A stretch of 64,000 nt of DNA, taken from assembly GCA_004194705.1 (NCBI GenBank), contig SADC01000845.1, positions 124,001-188,000 on the forward strand, given 5' to 3'. The notes under the pieces are model-generated. The model was not told the DNA's origin, ran no database searches, and saw only the letters and a list, made by a program, of their open reading frames with translations. Position numbers and translations under genes: made by a program. Source of the DNA: Ditylenchus dipsaci (taxonomy: Eukaryota > Nematoda > Chromadorea > Rhabditida > Anguinidae). Shown here piece after piece: positions 23,020 to 35,125 of this stretch. Within the stretch, counting starts at the first letter, position 1. Each line of letters starts with the position of its first letter.

Positions 23020-23420
23020 AACAATCACACCTTTTGTGTGACAAAACCTTGTTTGACACTCATATTTGTCCATAACTTTTGCTGAAAAATTCTTTTTGCC
23101 GAGATTTTTTGTAAAATAAGCTCCCTAGTTAGTGTTGACTCCGTAGATAAGAACACTCTGAACGAATTTTCACAAAATACATAGAATTTTTTATTCCGGT
23201 CATGTTCTGACTGACAGCCAAAAACAGCGTACTAGCCGAGTGTCAAACAACTCAAGTTTTTATGTATTTTGTGAAAATTCTTGCATAGTCTTGATATCTA
23301 CGGGTTGAGCGCTGATTAGGTAAGTTAATTCACAAAATATTTTATCGAAAGCATTTTTTCAGCAAAAGTTATGGGAAAATATGAGTTTTAAACAAGGTTG
23401 TGTCACAGAAGAGGTGGGAA
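23020..23420. mobile_element. 400-bp inverted-repeat element
   Basis: ACACCTTTTGTGTGACA-AACCTTGTTT at the left pairs with AAACAAGGTTGTGTCACA at the right; CATAACTTTTGCTGAAAAAT pairs with ATTTTTTCAGCAAAAGTTAT. It is non-coding. Confidence 0.65.
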
Positions 23421-23865
23421 TGCAGCCTAATGCTTTACACTACAAAAATTTTACACTGAAAAGTCAGCTACTGGCTATTTTAAAAGGCTAAATTTTTGCT
23501 TCCACCGAACATTAAATTTAACCTCTGCTTTTCGAGCTTAAAAGCTTAAACTACCCACTTGGGGTCAATTTAGCGAAAAAGTAGGACGCCAATCTATTTT
23601 CTTTTGGTTAGTTATTGCTAGCACTTATATAATCCTTGGTTGTAAGTATGCTTTTCTTTGCAGTAAATAGCTGTTATGATTCTGGCGGGGGTTCTTTAAA
23701 GACTGCAATAAGAAAATTTCCATTGCTATTTGTTTCTATAATCATTTTCTTTGAATGTTTTCTCTTTGAAACTTCCTTTTTCACAATAATTGAATTGTTT
23801 GAGAGTAAATCAAGTATCATTACGTTGTAAAATCAAAACTAAGAAACTAAAACATTGGGCTCTAG

Positions 23866-24482
23866 GTCAATTCGTCGAAATTTTCGTCAATCTTAGTTTT
23901 ACCATGTCAATTAAGTAATTAAATATAAACTCGATTTTAAAAATGGCTTTTTTCCTAACCCTAATATAACCCCTATCATTGGTAACTAGAAAAGACGCTA
24001 AGGTCAAAAGCCGCCCCTGGGCACTCATCAACTGGGTACCACATCTTGAGTACCCTCACCTGGATACCTCCTATTCACCACCACCTGAGTGTCCCCTCTT
24101 GGTACTTGCCCTGCTTACCACCTCTTAATTATACTTACCTGGATACCACCTCCTGGATAACACCTTCAGAGTACCACCTCCCAGTTACCTCCACCTGGAT
24201 ACTCTCACCTAGGTACTACCGCTTGAGTATCTCTTCCTTGGTAATTTCAACTGTTTGCCACCTCCTAGGTACCTCCAGTGGGTACCACTTCCTGGGTACT
24301 ACTACCTGGACATAGTTGGGCACCTTCAAAAAAAACACCGCCGCCCCCGGCCGCGAATAAATGTCACTAAATGGGAGTTGCGTGAGGTAAGGTATTCGAG
24401 TCACAGTTACTACCGAAAATGTCGACGAATTGACCGGTCGACGAATTGACCTGTTGACGAATTGACCGTTCACGAATTGACC
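23866..24482. mobile_element. MULE-like non-autonomous element with GACGAATTGACC repeat ends
   Basis: The right end carries four copies of (G)ACGAATTGACC(G) at about 24423-24481. The left end (about 23868-23895) is the inverse, GGTCAATTCGTCGAAATTTT. The preceding GGCTCTAGGT matches the start of the MULE subterminal block at about 14507. The interior is the GTACCACCTC minisatellite (23995-24310). Confidence 0.6.
23995..24315. repeat. degenerate TACCACCTCCTGG minisatellite
   Basis: Loose repeats of GGATACCACCTCC and GGTACCACCTGG, the reverse complement of the family at 9951-10640. Translated frames (Tyr/His/Pro-rich) are repeat artefacts. Confidence 0.75.
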
Positions 24483-26342
24483 GCCGCCCAAAAAATCGGC
24501 TCTACTTTGATATACAAACCCTAAAAACTATCAAGGGAAGTGCAGGTTAGAGGAAATATAGTATTAAGAACTTGACAAAATATGTTAAAACATTTGTCGC
24601 CTAGATAAAATTTTGCTGGCAATTGGAAAGGTGCAAGGCTAATTTAACGGCGATGGTCGTTTAACTTTGAAATAATTTTTTCTGAGTTTTTTTTAACTTT
24701 TATTTGAAACCTTTTATGACACACTTCCGTGTCAAAGAAACAACCAAAATTGGTTGCTCACTTGACTTGATACTTTTTAAACCTATCATTTTTCTAAGAA
24801 TAAACTTAATTGGATGGCAAAAAGAAAGAGTAGAGGCTGAATGAAAATGAATGCTTCTCCAAAACAATGTCATTTTCTCTTTGCCTATTCGGCTCATCAA
24901 AAGCTATAGCCTGGGAAATTGAGATAAGCCTTCTACTAGCGATTTTTATTCCTGCTTATTTCTCAAAGAGGTTGTACTGGCACTTGTTGTATACTTGTTA
25001 TTCTTTTCCCTCTTTATACGTCTCTAAATTAAATGAACGAGAAAAAAGGTTGCGGAACCCATATGTGGCAAGAGAATTAAATTTTAAGCCTTTTCTAGCA
25101 ATTTACTAGCTGATCTTCTTCTTTTTTTTCCATTTTGCGCATTTTTTTTAAATCAGCCTAATTTAACAGCCAACAGGTTTACAGCTGAGATATGTTAACA
25201 TTTAGGAAAGCCAAAATTGTTGTTTTGTTTAGCGATAAAAGAAGTGTAATGAAATCTGGAGGGTCAACAAGGAATACTAGAAAACAATCATGTTTCAAAT
25301 GAGACTACTTTTTAATTCACCCACCTCCCAAGGCATCGATAGTATTTTTGAAAAAAAATTAAGTCTCACTGTTAAAAATTCTCACTTTGGCTTTTTTCAA
25401 TGGCTTGTTACGTTGTCAGAGTTCGAGTTAGTGTTCAGGCAAGAGGTGTTCATGTACTCAAAAACCCGAACTCTAACTCGAGGTACATAAACACCCTCGA
25501 GTTAGGGGTAGAGTCAGAGTGTTTTTAGGGTGTTCACGTAACCAAAAACTCTAACACGAATTTTAACTCTAACAGCGTGAACAAGCCATAAAGGGGAAGG
25601 GCATTTACGAATATTTTTTGACATTGATTTTGACTTATATTTGCTACCTCTATAAGACTATATGAAGGGTCTACTACTTTATACTACTACTTATTTCTGC
25701 CAACAGACCTCGAACCTGATCTTGAACCTAAAATGTCCTCACGGCCTTTTGGAAGTAGCGAAATAGGTAGAAACCATGGCGGAATGCAAAACAAAAAGGT
25801 AGCCGTGAGTGTCCAATAAACTGACTAGCTCAAAGGTGGTGTTGTGTACAGAGAAACAAATATAAATATCTACAATATTTTTTTGCAATTATTTTATGTA
25901 AATTGGCCTAATTTAGGAGTAAAGTAAGGAAGTGCATCTAAAACACATTTTATCGAAAGTTTTAGAATCGAACTGGACCTGTAGGTGAGTATACGTTTCT
26001 TTTACGCGGCTCATTGCACAATTAAGCAGTGTTTATTCATGGTTTGTCAAAATTGACATTATATCCTGTGCTTGTTAATTTTTAAATAATTTTTTAAATA
26101 AAAAATAATTTTTTGACGTAAAATCTTAAAACTCTAAAGATACTAGGTCTTAAATAAAGTAAAATCTTTAAATAAAGTACATGTTATCCCATCCCACTCA
26201 TTTTTTTATGCGTAGATCAGATCTGTTTATGCACCAGATACATTTTTTTGCATCAGATATGCACTTTTATACCTCAAACCACCCTATGTGACCCTATAAA
26301 AAATGAGGAAGGTCGGGATAATACGTAAGTAGCAAGTACATT
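24483..26342. other. AT-rich gene-free stretch with one hairpin element
   Basis: No conserved protein recognised on either strand. A hairpin element at 25402-25588 has inverted ends GGCTTGTT(A/C)ACG... and inner CGAGTTAG...CTCGAGTTAG units. The frame at 24867-25109 has no recognisable homology. Confidence 0.5.
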
Positions 26343-26344
26343 TA

Positions 26345-26565
26345 CCGTATTTCCTTTCCTCGTATTTCCAGGTGCCTTATTTTACGGAGGCTCGAAAATC
26401 GGAAAAATTAGAGGTCGATATCAAGATAAAAAATCCAAAATCTAAAAACGGAATCCGTAGAGCTCGTGGGAGTTAAGAAAATGCAGTTAGCAACCTTGCA
26501 AAAAAAATCTTGGCTGATATATAGGTCCTCAAAGTTGAGAGGCCGCTTTATTAGAGGGAATACGG
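26345..26565. mobile_element. CCGTAT-family MITE
   Basis: TA precedes CCGTATTTCCTTTCCTCG; the right end is TAGAGGGAATACGG followed by TC, so one TA is lost. The interior shares the GGTCGATATCAAGAT and GTAGAGCTCGTGGGAGTTAA blocks with 22269-22516. Confidence 0.7.
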
Positions 26566-27413
26566 TCCGTATCCTTGTTTCAGCGCATAAAAATTAGATA
26601 AAACATGATTTACATAAGTTCCGTTTTTTATTCGATTTTTTCGAAATTATGCATTGGAATTTTAATGAAGATTACTTTGCACGTCATTCTTGACTCACTG
26701 AAATAATAAATTTAAGCCATTTTTGACGAAGTTTTAGTGTGTTTATTAGCCATAATAAATTTAATGCAAAGGACACAAAGATTCCTTTCTTCTAAACACT
26801 TCTCCTTTCTTTTTCTTCCTTTTCCTCCAGACTTTGTTTCATGAATACATTATTAGCACCCCAATTTAAAAAAAATAGAAAAGCGTATGTTTTCATCTTT
26901 TTAATCTAAAATAATTGTATTTTTTGTCCCGAATGCTATTGTTTACAAAAAAAAATTTGGTGCAAAAAAAGTAAGTCTCCTGAGACTTGGGGTAACTTTT
27001 AGTTTTTTTAATTATCCACTTTTTATATTGATGTATAAGTGGTGCGTGTTATATAGCCTTAGTCTAGGCCATTTTTCTGCATGTCAGTTCCATTAAGGTT
27101 ACGACACGTTTTTGTTGTCTTTGAAAAATGTCTTTTACTAGGTATGACAAAAAAATTGTTTTTTCGGCATAAATATGTTTTAAAAAAATTTTTGATAATT
27201 TGTCAGCACTTATTAATTGAGTTGTCTATGTAAAATTTGATTGTTGTACTAATTCTAAATAAATTCATAACATATTCTAGAAAATATTTTTTTAATGGGG
27301 TGTGTCATGCGTTGAAAGGTAGTGTGTTTCTCAAAACCTTGTTTACTAGAAATTCGTGTTTTTCTTGATAGGTCTACAAAATTTAATTGAAACTTTGTTA
27401 CTACAGTCGAACC

Positions 27414-27831
27414 TCCCGATAGTGTACACCCCAAAAGTTCGTTCCCGCCTAGGGTCCGACACTTTTTTTAGCCCCATTTTTTCAAATTTTTTCCATTTCT
27501 GTTTTGACAGTCTGGTCGCAAATATCGCAAGGATTCCGATTTTGCCGATCGTTTTTCATTTGCCTATATATTTTTTCTCTAAAAAAGCAAAACCTCCCAA
27601 TAGTGTACACCTTATTTTCAAAGTGGTGTACACTATTGGGAGGTTTTGCTTTTTTAGAGAAAAAGTATATAGACAAATGAAAAACGATCGGCAAAATCGG
27701 AATCCTTGCGATATTTGCGACCAGACTGTCAAAACAGAAATGGAAAAAATTTGAAAAAATGGGGCTAAAAAAAGTGTCGGACCCTAGGCGGGAACGAACT
27801 TTTGGGTGTACACTATCGGGAGGTTCGACTG
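27414..27831. mobile_element. pogo/Tigger-like MITE, near-perfect 418-bp palindrome
   Basis: Flanked by TA on both sides (27412-27413, 27832-27833). The ends are CAGTCGAACCTCCCGATAGT and its inverse; the address GTGTACACC occurs near each end and in the centre. The arms are almost identical, so both strands encode nearly the same short frame. No real gene. Confidence 0.9.
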
Positions 27832-27833
27832 TA

Positions 27834-29185
27834 TTTTCTTATAATTTGCGTAATAATATAATTTTCGTTATGAACTGAAAAAGTACCGTTTTTATACAGG
27901 GTTTCTCAACTTTTTCTGACCATTTATTTTCCACATTACTTTTATAACGAAGTTACTACAAATAGAATTTGGGTCGTGTCTGTCAGTTTGAGTTTAACAA
28001 GTTCCGGTAGTGACTTTGATCAGCGTATTAGAAAATTTAGTAATTTCTGATGAGTAAATTTACTCTCTAGTGAGTAACCGTCTAAATATAATGCACCTCT
28101 TACTGTTCATTATTGCTACTGTTACTAAAAAAATATTTTGGCGCTAGTGTCATAGAGTCACCCTCCACACCCAAAAGACCAGTATCATATACCCTCCCCA
28201 ATAATTTTTGGACGAGAATTAAATGTGCCTTGTTCTGGATGAAAAAGGCCTTGTTTTTTTAGTCATAGCAGCAAGTATACTAGCAATTTTTTCAAAGTGA
28301 TAACACCATCACCTAGTCCTTTCAAATTAGCACAAAAATGTAAAAGTTTGAATCAAATCATTTTTCCTAGTTACTTCATGTTTCGAGGCGTCTCTGCAAG
28401 TTTTTGCAAAGATATTGCAACAAACATCACGCCGTTAGAAACTAGAAGAGCAGAACTACGTGATAATTTGCAATTTTGTAATTAGCAATTAAAAAAAAAT
28501 TGCTAATATACTTGCTGCTGTGACTAAAATAAAAAAACAAGGTACTTTCAGCCAAAAAAGGCACTTTTCATGCAGAGCAAGGCAGATATAAGATTTATCC
28601 ATAATTTTTTTACTTCGACCTATGCTCGTAGGCTTAGGCTTCCAAAATTTCAATTTTCAAAATTTTTTTTAAATTTTTCACATCTAGAGAAAACCAATTG
28701 TCAAATTAGATTTTTCTTGAAAGATCTAATGCTCTTCCATAATTTCAATTACGTAAAAAGTAGGCAAAACTGCCTTTTGAGCATTGCAAAGCCGTCCAAA
28801 GTAGAGGGAGGGGGTGAGTAAAATATCACCGTTTGTTAAACGTTCGTGACAAGAACTGTATTGCAAAAAACATGTTTGTGTATATGATAAAATAAAAAAT
28901 GGATTATGAATAATTTATTTCAAGATTTACTCATTATTTCCTCTTCTATCTCATTTATTACTTTTTTTGTTTGTGCACATACTGAGATTCCTGGTAAATA
29001 AATAGCAAAAGAAGAAGAAGTATCTGTGCATATGGTCAGAAATCTTTGTGTTTTATTCGTTTTTTCCCTGCACACTTAAAACATTTTAAGAAAAAAGCTG
29101 TTAAATTAAGCCTACATTATTTAGCAAAGAATGTTTATCGTGCTTAATTACAATATACACCCTCCAGTCATTTTTTCTTCATCCC
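27834..29185. other. AT-rich gene-free stretch with inverted-repeat debris
   Basis: No conserved coding region. About 28230-28560 contains paired blocks (GCAAGTATACTAGCAATTTT and AAATTGCTAATATACTTGC; AAGGCCTTGTTTTTTTAGTC and its inverse) marking a worn MITE. Confidence 0.5.
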
Positions 29186-29416
29186 TTAAAGGGGCATACC
29201 AGCGTGTTACACGGCAAATTAAGGCGAGGACCAACAGCTTTTCAAAAATCATTCTCGTCACTCAAATCTGACATTTATGACCTTATCCTACTTTTAAAAA
29301 GTAGGCAGAAAACTTACGTTTGTTCAGGTAGGATGCTTATAGAGAATAGTCGAGAGGGAAATAAATTGCTGGTCGTCGCCTTAATTGCAGTGTAATGCGC
29401 TGGTATGCCCCTTTAA
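29186..29416. mobile_element. TTAA-type MITE (piggyBac-like ends)
   Basis: Element 29190-29412 is flanked by TTAA on both sides (29186-29189, 29413-29416). The ends are AGGGGCATACCAGCG and its inverse. The next block TTAAGGCGA(G)GACCA pairs with the inverse near 29365-29385. No coding sequence. Confidence 0.8.
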
Positions 29417-30588
29417 ACTGATTTTTTTAATTTTTTTCGAACAAAAGTAAATTAGTTTTGTTTTGCAAACTGTTTATATAAACTACACCGTGAGTGTCAT
29501 GCCTAAAATCAATTTTAAACACGTTCAAAACCATTTTAGGCCCTGAAAACAAAGCCAAGGTTAAACGACCTGAAAAAGTACAATGAGATACTAAAATATA
29601 GAATTTGCACATGATGTTAATGAGCACATGATTACAACATTGCTAAGGGCTTGGCAAATAAATGCCGAATGTAAAAATGCCGAAAAAATCATAAAGGCAC
29701 GAACTCAAAAAGAATGAGATAAAAGTTACTAAACGCTTCTTTAACAGATCATAATATAAAATCAAATTTACGATCTTAAAGTTTTAAAATAAAGGGCATT
29801 TATATATTTTCAAAAATTTTGACGTAAAATCCCGAAAAAATTTTAAAAAATGGCCCTAAATACAGAATAAAATTACTTTTGCAAAACCATCTGCATGATT
29901 TCGGGTTTTTATCATAAATTTATTTTGTTTAAAACGAAAAAAATGCAAACACATTTTATGCAGTATTTCGCTGAGCTCACTGAGAGTGAGAATCTCATTG
30001 AGAATTTTCAGTGAGAATTTCTTTAGCTCTGCTTCTCTAATTTATTTTTATTCTTGATCTCAATCACAAAACAAGCAAAGGCTGTGAGTGAGATTGAAAA
30101 TAAAGAAATATTCCGAGAGTCAGAGTTAGAGAAATTCTCACTGACAACTCTCAGTGAGACTCTTACTCGCAGTGAGCTCAGCAAAACACTGATATTACAA
30201 AAGAGGAACTAGAGTTTTCAATAAAAAAAGTCCAAAAAGCCAAAGAGGTAGGTTTTATTTAGCTTTTAATCTTGTGACTTCTGATTCAATTGCTTGTCTC
30301 ATCAATTAAATTTCTAGTTGAATTTATATCATGCACCTGTAAAGGTCTTCCGGATTAAATAAAAACACTTGGATTTTCAGTCAAAGAAATCATTCAGCTG
30401 CCAAATTGTCACGTTTCAAGTGGGCGTGAATATACACAGTTGTTGTGATAAACCAATTTGCAAGGTGCCAAAGTCGACTTTAGCATTTCATGAATATTTA
30501 CTAGCAGTGCTTGCTGCTCTCTTTCTGATTTAGCTCACTAATATTACTACTTCAGAAAGAATAAATTAGTTTTTTTTAATATACCAAA

Positions 30589-33136
30589 ATGTTTCGCCAA
30601 GAAATGACACCGTCTGAGTACGTCAGGTAACTATTTATAATAATAGCTTGTTTGATTTTTTTGAATCCATTAAAAAATATATATCAAATACAAAAAATGG
30701 TATATTTTCGTCAAAATTTCAACTTGAAATTGGGCTTTCGTCTGATTACAGTCGCGACACCACTTATTTAACCTTTATTAAAGGGGCACGCTCACCCGTT
30801 TAAATTTGTCCTCGGCAAATACAATTTTTTCTGAATCATCGAACTTCTGTACGGATTTTTCGGCATGGTTTATAACAAAACTACACCTAAATTAAATTAT
30901 AGGGTTTGTTTTGTTAGAAACCAAGTTGACAAATACGTACAGAAGTTCAATGATTTGGAAAAAATTTGAATTGGCGGGGAAAATTTTAACAGGTGAACAT
31001 ACCTATTAATGACCTCCCACCCCTCAGTTCCGACCTTCCACTTGCTCCAAAGATTTTTAGGTAGACAAATTTCACCAGTATTTACTAAGAAATCAGAACT
31101 TTTGCCATTGAGATCTGCAACTCTCACCATAATACCGCTGATTTTTTAATAGTGTCATCCAGAGTCAGATTTTTAATCAAAATTTTCAAAAAAAAAATCA
31201 GAAATAATCGGTGAAATCGAAATTTTTTGACTCGCTCGTTCAAAAACACTAAAAAGTGGTCTAAAATAGATACTTCAACCAACTCAAAAAGTTTAAAATA
31301 GCAGATTTTGTAAATATGCCATTTTAGTGTTTATTGAGTTTTGACTTTCAAAGTAAAAATTTTAACGTGAAATTAAGTTTCAAATATTTGAGATCGTTAA
31401 TGGGCATATTCACCTGTTAAAATTTTTCCCCGCGAATTCAATTTTTTTCTGAATCATTGAACGAATTTTCGAACTTGGTTTCTAATAAACCAATTAATTT
31501 TAGGTGTAGTTTTGTTATGAATCAAGCTGAAAAATCCGTAGAGAAGTTCAATTATTCAGAAACAAAATTGAATTGGCGGGGTTAAACGGGTGAGTATGCC
31601 CCTTTAATGAAGGTCAAATAAATTTTACTTGAAACCTACATAAAAATATTTAATCAACTTGTTTTAGTTGCGCTCTAGTTATTTACATACAGCCAACCCT
31701 ATGCCTTACAGGATTGTTGTTTAATGGAGCTTGTATAGGAGTGTTTATGAATGTGAATAAGGACCAGTACTACAGAAAAACTTCGCTTATTTTCTACTTG
31801 GAGTCCCTAAGTGTTTGCAACATCTTACAACTACTTCTTTCGATATTTGTTATAGTAATGCCGGCTTTGGAACAGGTAAAGTACATTTAGTATATTCAAT
31901 TTCTAATGATCTTTTTAAGTTTATGGACGATGAACGGTTTCCCTTGGAATATGACTGGTTGGTCGATGTCAATTCAAAAACCGTCCGCTTTGCTTATCCT
32001 CTACTTATGGCAGCAAATTATTCTTCAATTTGGATTCTTGCTTTAATATGTGCTCAACGCTTTCAATCAATATGCCATCCAACAAGTCCCTGGAAAAATC
32101 GCTTGAATTTCGTCAGACGAAGCAAACTATTAGTCTTTTGTGTTGTTTCTTAGCTATTGGTAAGATTTAGGCGCATAAATTTGTCAAAATATTTTTTTGC
32201 AGTAATTAATGTAATTCGCCTGTGGGAGCTACAACCAACTGGAGGTCATGATGTGGACATTGGTGAAACAACTCTAAGAACTTCCATTTGGTACAAGATT
32301 GTGCAAGAAGGATTGGTGTATGGTTTCATTGTCTTTGGAGTGCCAATTATCATGCTTCTCTGGCTCAATTACAACACTTTCCGCATTGTTATGTCTGATG
32401 ATGTAAGTTTTATTATTAATGTTTTAAAGGATTCCATTATCTTTTCTGCTTTTAGGTAGATCGTTGCCGTCCAGTTGCTGAGCATCGCACAGCTCTAATG
32501 ACTTGTAGTGTGTTTGTATTCTTCTTTCTGTTCAACACAATGTCTGTCTCGTTAAGACTTGTTATGTAAGTTTTTCGCGTGCTTTAAATAGCCTGAAAAA
32601 GAATTACCCTACGATCCAATTGGTCATTTTTCCGACAAATTATGAAAATCTAAACTAGAATAGCTGGCGGACAGTTTTTCAGATTGAATAGCAAAAGAAA
32701 ACCGATTTTTCAACGACTTTCGGTACTTCTTTTATTTGCAAAAATAATATAAAAAAATTAGTCGGTTTAACGGCAGTATATTTGCTTTGTGTTCTCTATC
32801 GGCCAACCAAACCTAACTAAAACTGACCTTATATCGAGGTTAAAATAAAATGATTAAACTGGTAAAAATTTTATCTTTCAGTTAAATAATAAATTTAGGA
32901 TTCTGTGTGGAAATCTATTTCTTTATCCTGAATACATTTGGATGGTGGATTTAAGCAACCTATTGATGAACTTAAATGCCTTGGCTATGCCGGTTGTATG
33001 TTTCGCATTTACTCGAGGCTTCAAAGACCTCTTCTTTGCTGTTCGCTATCTACCTACGCCTACGGCCGAGAAGCCAATGCACGCTAAAGAGGAAGTGAGA
33101 GCTCTGGATAGCGACAAATATAATGACTATGTGTAA
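30589..33136 (+). CDS. class A GPCR, FMRFamide-receptor-like
   Basis: Six exons: 30589-30626, 31668-31875, 31920-32159, 32203-32402, 32456-32565, 32899-33136, about 344 residues. TM1 includes GLLFNGACIGVF; TM2 YLESLSVCNILQLLLSIFVI; TM3 YPLLMAANYSSIWILALIC followed by AQRFQSICHP in the DRY position; TM5 GLVYGFIVFGVPIIMLLWL; TM6 LMTCSVFVFFFLF; TM7 LMNLNALAMPVVCFAF then helix 8 RGFKDLFF. The TM3 end and the short NALAM..CF TM7 motif are most like invertebrate FMRFamide/neuropeptide receptors. It probably acts in the plasma membrane through G proteins. One base is missing in a T run (32136-32139); without correction the frame stops at 32151. There is no cysteine at the top of TM3 or in loop 2. 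Intron 1 holds a TTAA element. AATAAA at 33178-33183 is a likely poly(A) signal. Confidence 0.85.
30778..31607. mobile_element. TTAA-type element, 822 bp, in GPCR intron 1
   Basis: Element 30782-31603 is flanked by TTAA (30778-30781, 31604-31607). The ends are AGGGGCACGCTCACCCGTTT and its inverse AAACGGGTGAGTATGCCCCT. Internal inverted segments (GAATCATCGAACTTCTGTAC, GGTTTATAACAAAACTACAC) recur on both arms, and a second AAAATTTT(C/A)CCCGCC block suggests duplication of an arm. Confidence 0.8.
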
Positions 33137-34627
33137 ATTAATGTCCAAAATATTGAATTACCTGCATTTATTGGCTCAATAAAATTTTTGTTTTCTTTTT
33201 CACTTTCCAAGCTGTGTCTCTATCTATTAATATGGTCGAGAGTCTAAACAACATTAATACTTATTCCCTGGGCTGTTTGCAAGTATAGACATTTGTGCAT
33301 ACACACACCTTCTTCTTCAGCGCGTCATTTTGTGTTGGTCTACAGCCTATTTGCAGAGCAGTAATAGAGAAGTAGAAGGAAGGGATCAGGGCCAGAGACC
33401 GCAATATAGCTGTCTAGTCCTGCCACTTTCAAACCCTGCCTGCCTTACTCTTTTGTATGTGGGGTAAAGGGCAGAGGTGAGCAGAAAGAAGAAGAAGAAG
33501 CAAATGGGCAATGGTCTTCGTCCCCTCAACTTTCTTACTCATATTTTCATTCTCCTTCCTAATTCCATCTTATTTGCTTTGTTTGTTCTTATTCTCCTGC
33601 TTTCGCTCTATTTCGACCATTTATTTAACTCATTTTTTTGGTTGAAGCCTAAGCTTTAGCCGAATTTTGCGATGGTCACTTTTTAATCTAGGGTTGTATA
33701 ACTGATTATTTTGCTGGCTTTTTGGCTAATGCAGCTGGCCTTTTTGTAAAATTGGTACACAACTTGTTTGGTTTAAGCAACTTTTTTATACGAGGGTTAG
33801 TTGGTTCTGTGGTGCCAGACGGTTCCTTTTAACCCATTGTTGGCTAAACTTTACTTCATTGCGGTTTGAATAGACTTCTGCACACAATGGGGTTTTCTTT
33901 GACTTCATGTCCAGCTACTATTGAAAAAAGACTTTGATTTGGCTTTAGTTAGCCTTTGCGTTTGGAATTAATGTAACAGTCAGAGCAACATTCCTTAGGC
34001 AGTTGGTTTAATGAAAATGATTTCACTGCTAAATTAATTACCGATATATAGTTGCACTTATTTTGGCTTGGATGTGGAAACCGCGGTTTTGTATTGAGCA
34101 CTAAAAGTTGCCATTTAACCCACCGCCCTTTTTGTACGGGGCATTGATCAATAAGTTTGAGAAGAACGTTATTCTAGGAGGGTGGCTGTGGTTGCCCAAT
34201 GATCATCATCATAATTAGGAGGAGTAGGAGACGACGACCTTGCACCCTTCCTGCCTGTAAAGTTGCAAATGTACATACATGTGCACCTTGCTACTGCTCT
34301 ACATGTCCGTTTGTTCTAATGTTGTTGTATATGTATCTGTGATGTTATTATCATTTGTAATTGAACGGTTTCCAAATTTCAGTTTTGTTTTTAGTTGTTT
34401 CCAATGTAAAGGCATTTTTCGGCACTGACTCAAAACAATAAATGTTTTCAGTCTTCGAAACGTTTTAGAAGGCCAAACTTTTTGACCAACTGAATTACTA
34501 ATTCCAAGGGATCTTAAAAATTCATTGGATCAATATTTAAAGTAGAACATAAAGGTAAAAATATAAAATCCTTGCTGTATTTTATGTCTACATACACTTT
34601 TTGTACAGTTTCAGGGCCTTAGGTATA

Positions 34628-34771
34628 CAGTCGAACCTAGATATAAGAGCACCCCTCGGGACCGGCCAAAGATGCTCTTATATCAGGGATGCTCTTATAT
34701 GGGGGGGGGGGTGACTTTTAGTATAATAGCACCTCGCGGGACCAGACTAAGGTGCTCTTATATCGGGGGTG
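34628..34771. mobile_element. pogo-like MITE, left part only
   Basis: TA then CAGTCGAACCTAGATATAAG, followed by four address copies of GCTCTTATAT or ATAAGAGCACC. The right terminus is missing and a G-run (about 34700-34710) interrupts it. Confidence 0.7.
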
Positions 34772-34816
34772 CTAAAAATGATTTTTGGGGGAGTTTCCAA
34801 TACCTGTTATTAAATA

Positions 34817-35125
34817 CAGTTGACGCTCTCTAAAAGATACCCTCTACATAAGATACGCTCTCTATAAGATACGCTTTGAAAATAGATCGTTTGGTTTTGC
34901 GACAAATGTTTTACCGATAAAATACGTTCCTCATAAGAGACGCTCTCTATAAGACACCTCTCAGGCCGGTTTCCTTGGGTATCTAATATAGAGCGTCGCT
35001 GTACCAAACTTTGGCTCTAAAACTGACCACGGCTTTTCAAAAAGTCAGAAAGGGTCACTTTAGCGTTTGAAATTTTTTTGCGGGAAATTTCAAGAACAAG
35101 GGAATCTTATATAGAGCGTCGACTA
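34817..35125. mobile_element. pogo-like MITE, AAGATACGCTCT subtype
   Basis: TA-flanked. The left end is CAGTTGACGCTCTCTAAAAG and the right end TATATAGAGCGTCGACTA. The address (T)ATAAGATACGCTCTC is repeated four to six times. Confidence 0.75.

Noticed and set aside
24867..25109. 80-codon hydrophobic frame as a membrane protein
   Set aside because: AT-rich, no recognisable family, no supporting exon structure.
28624..28640. Interstitial telomere repeat (TTAGGC-like units, also near 22927)
   Set aside because: Only about two units each; too short to distinguish from chance or from a repeat-family motif.
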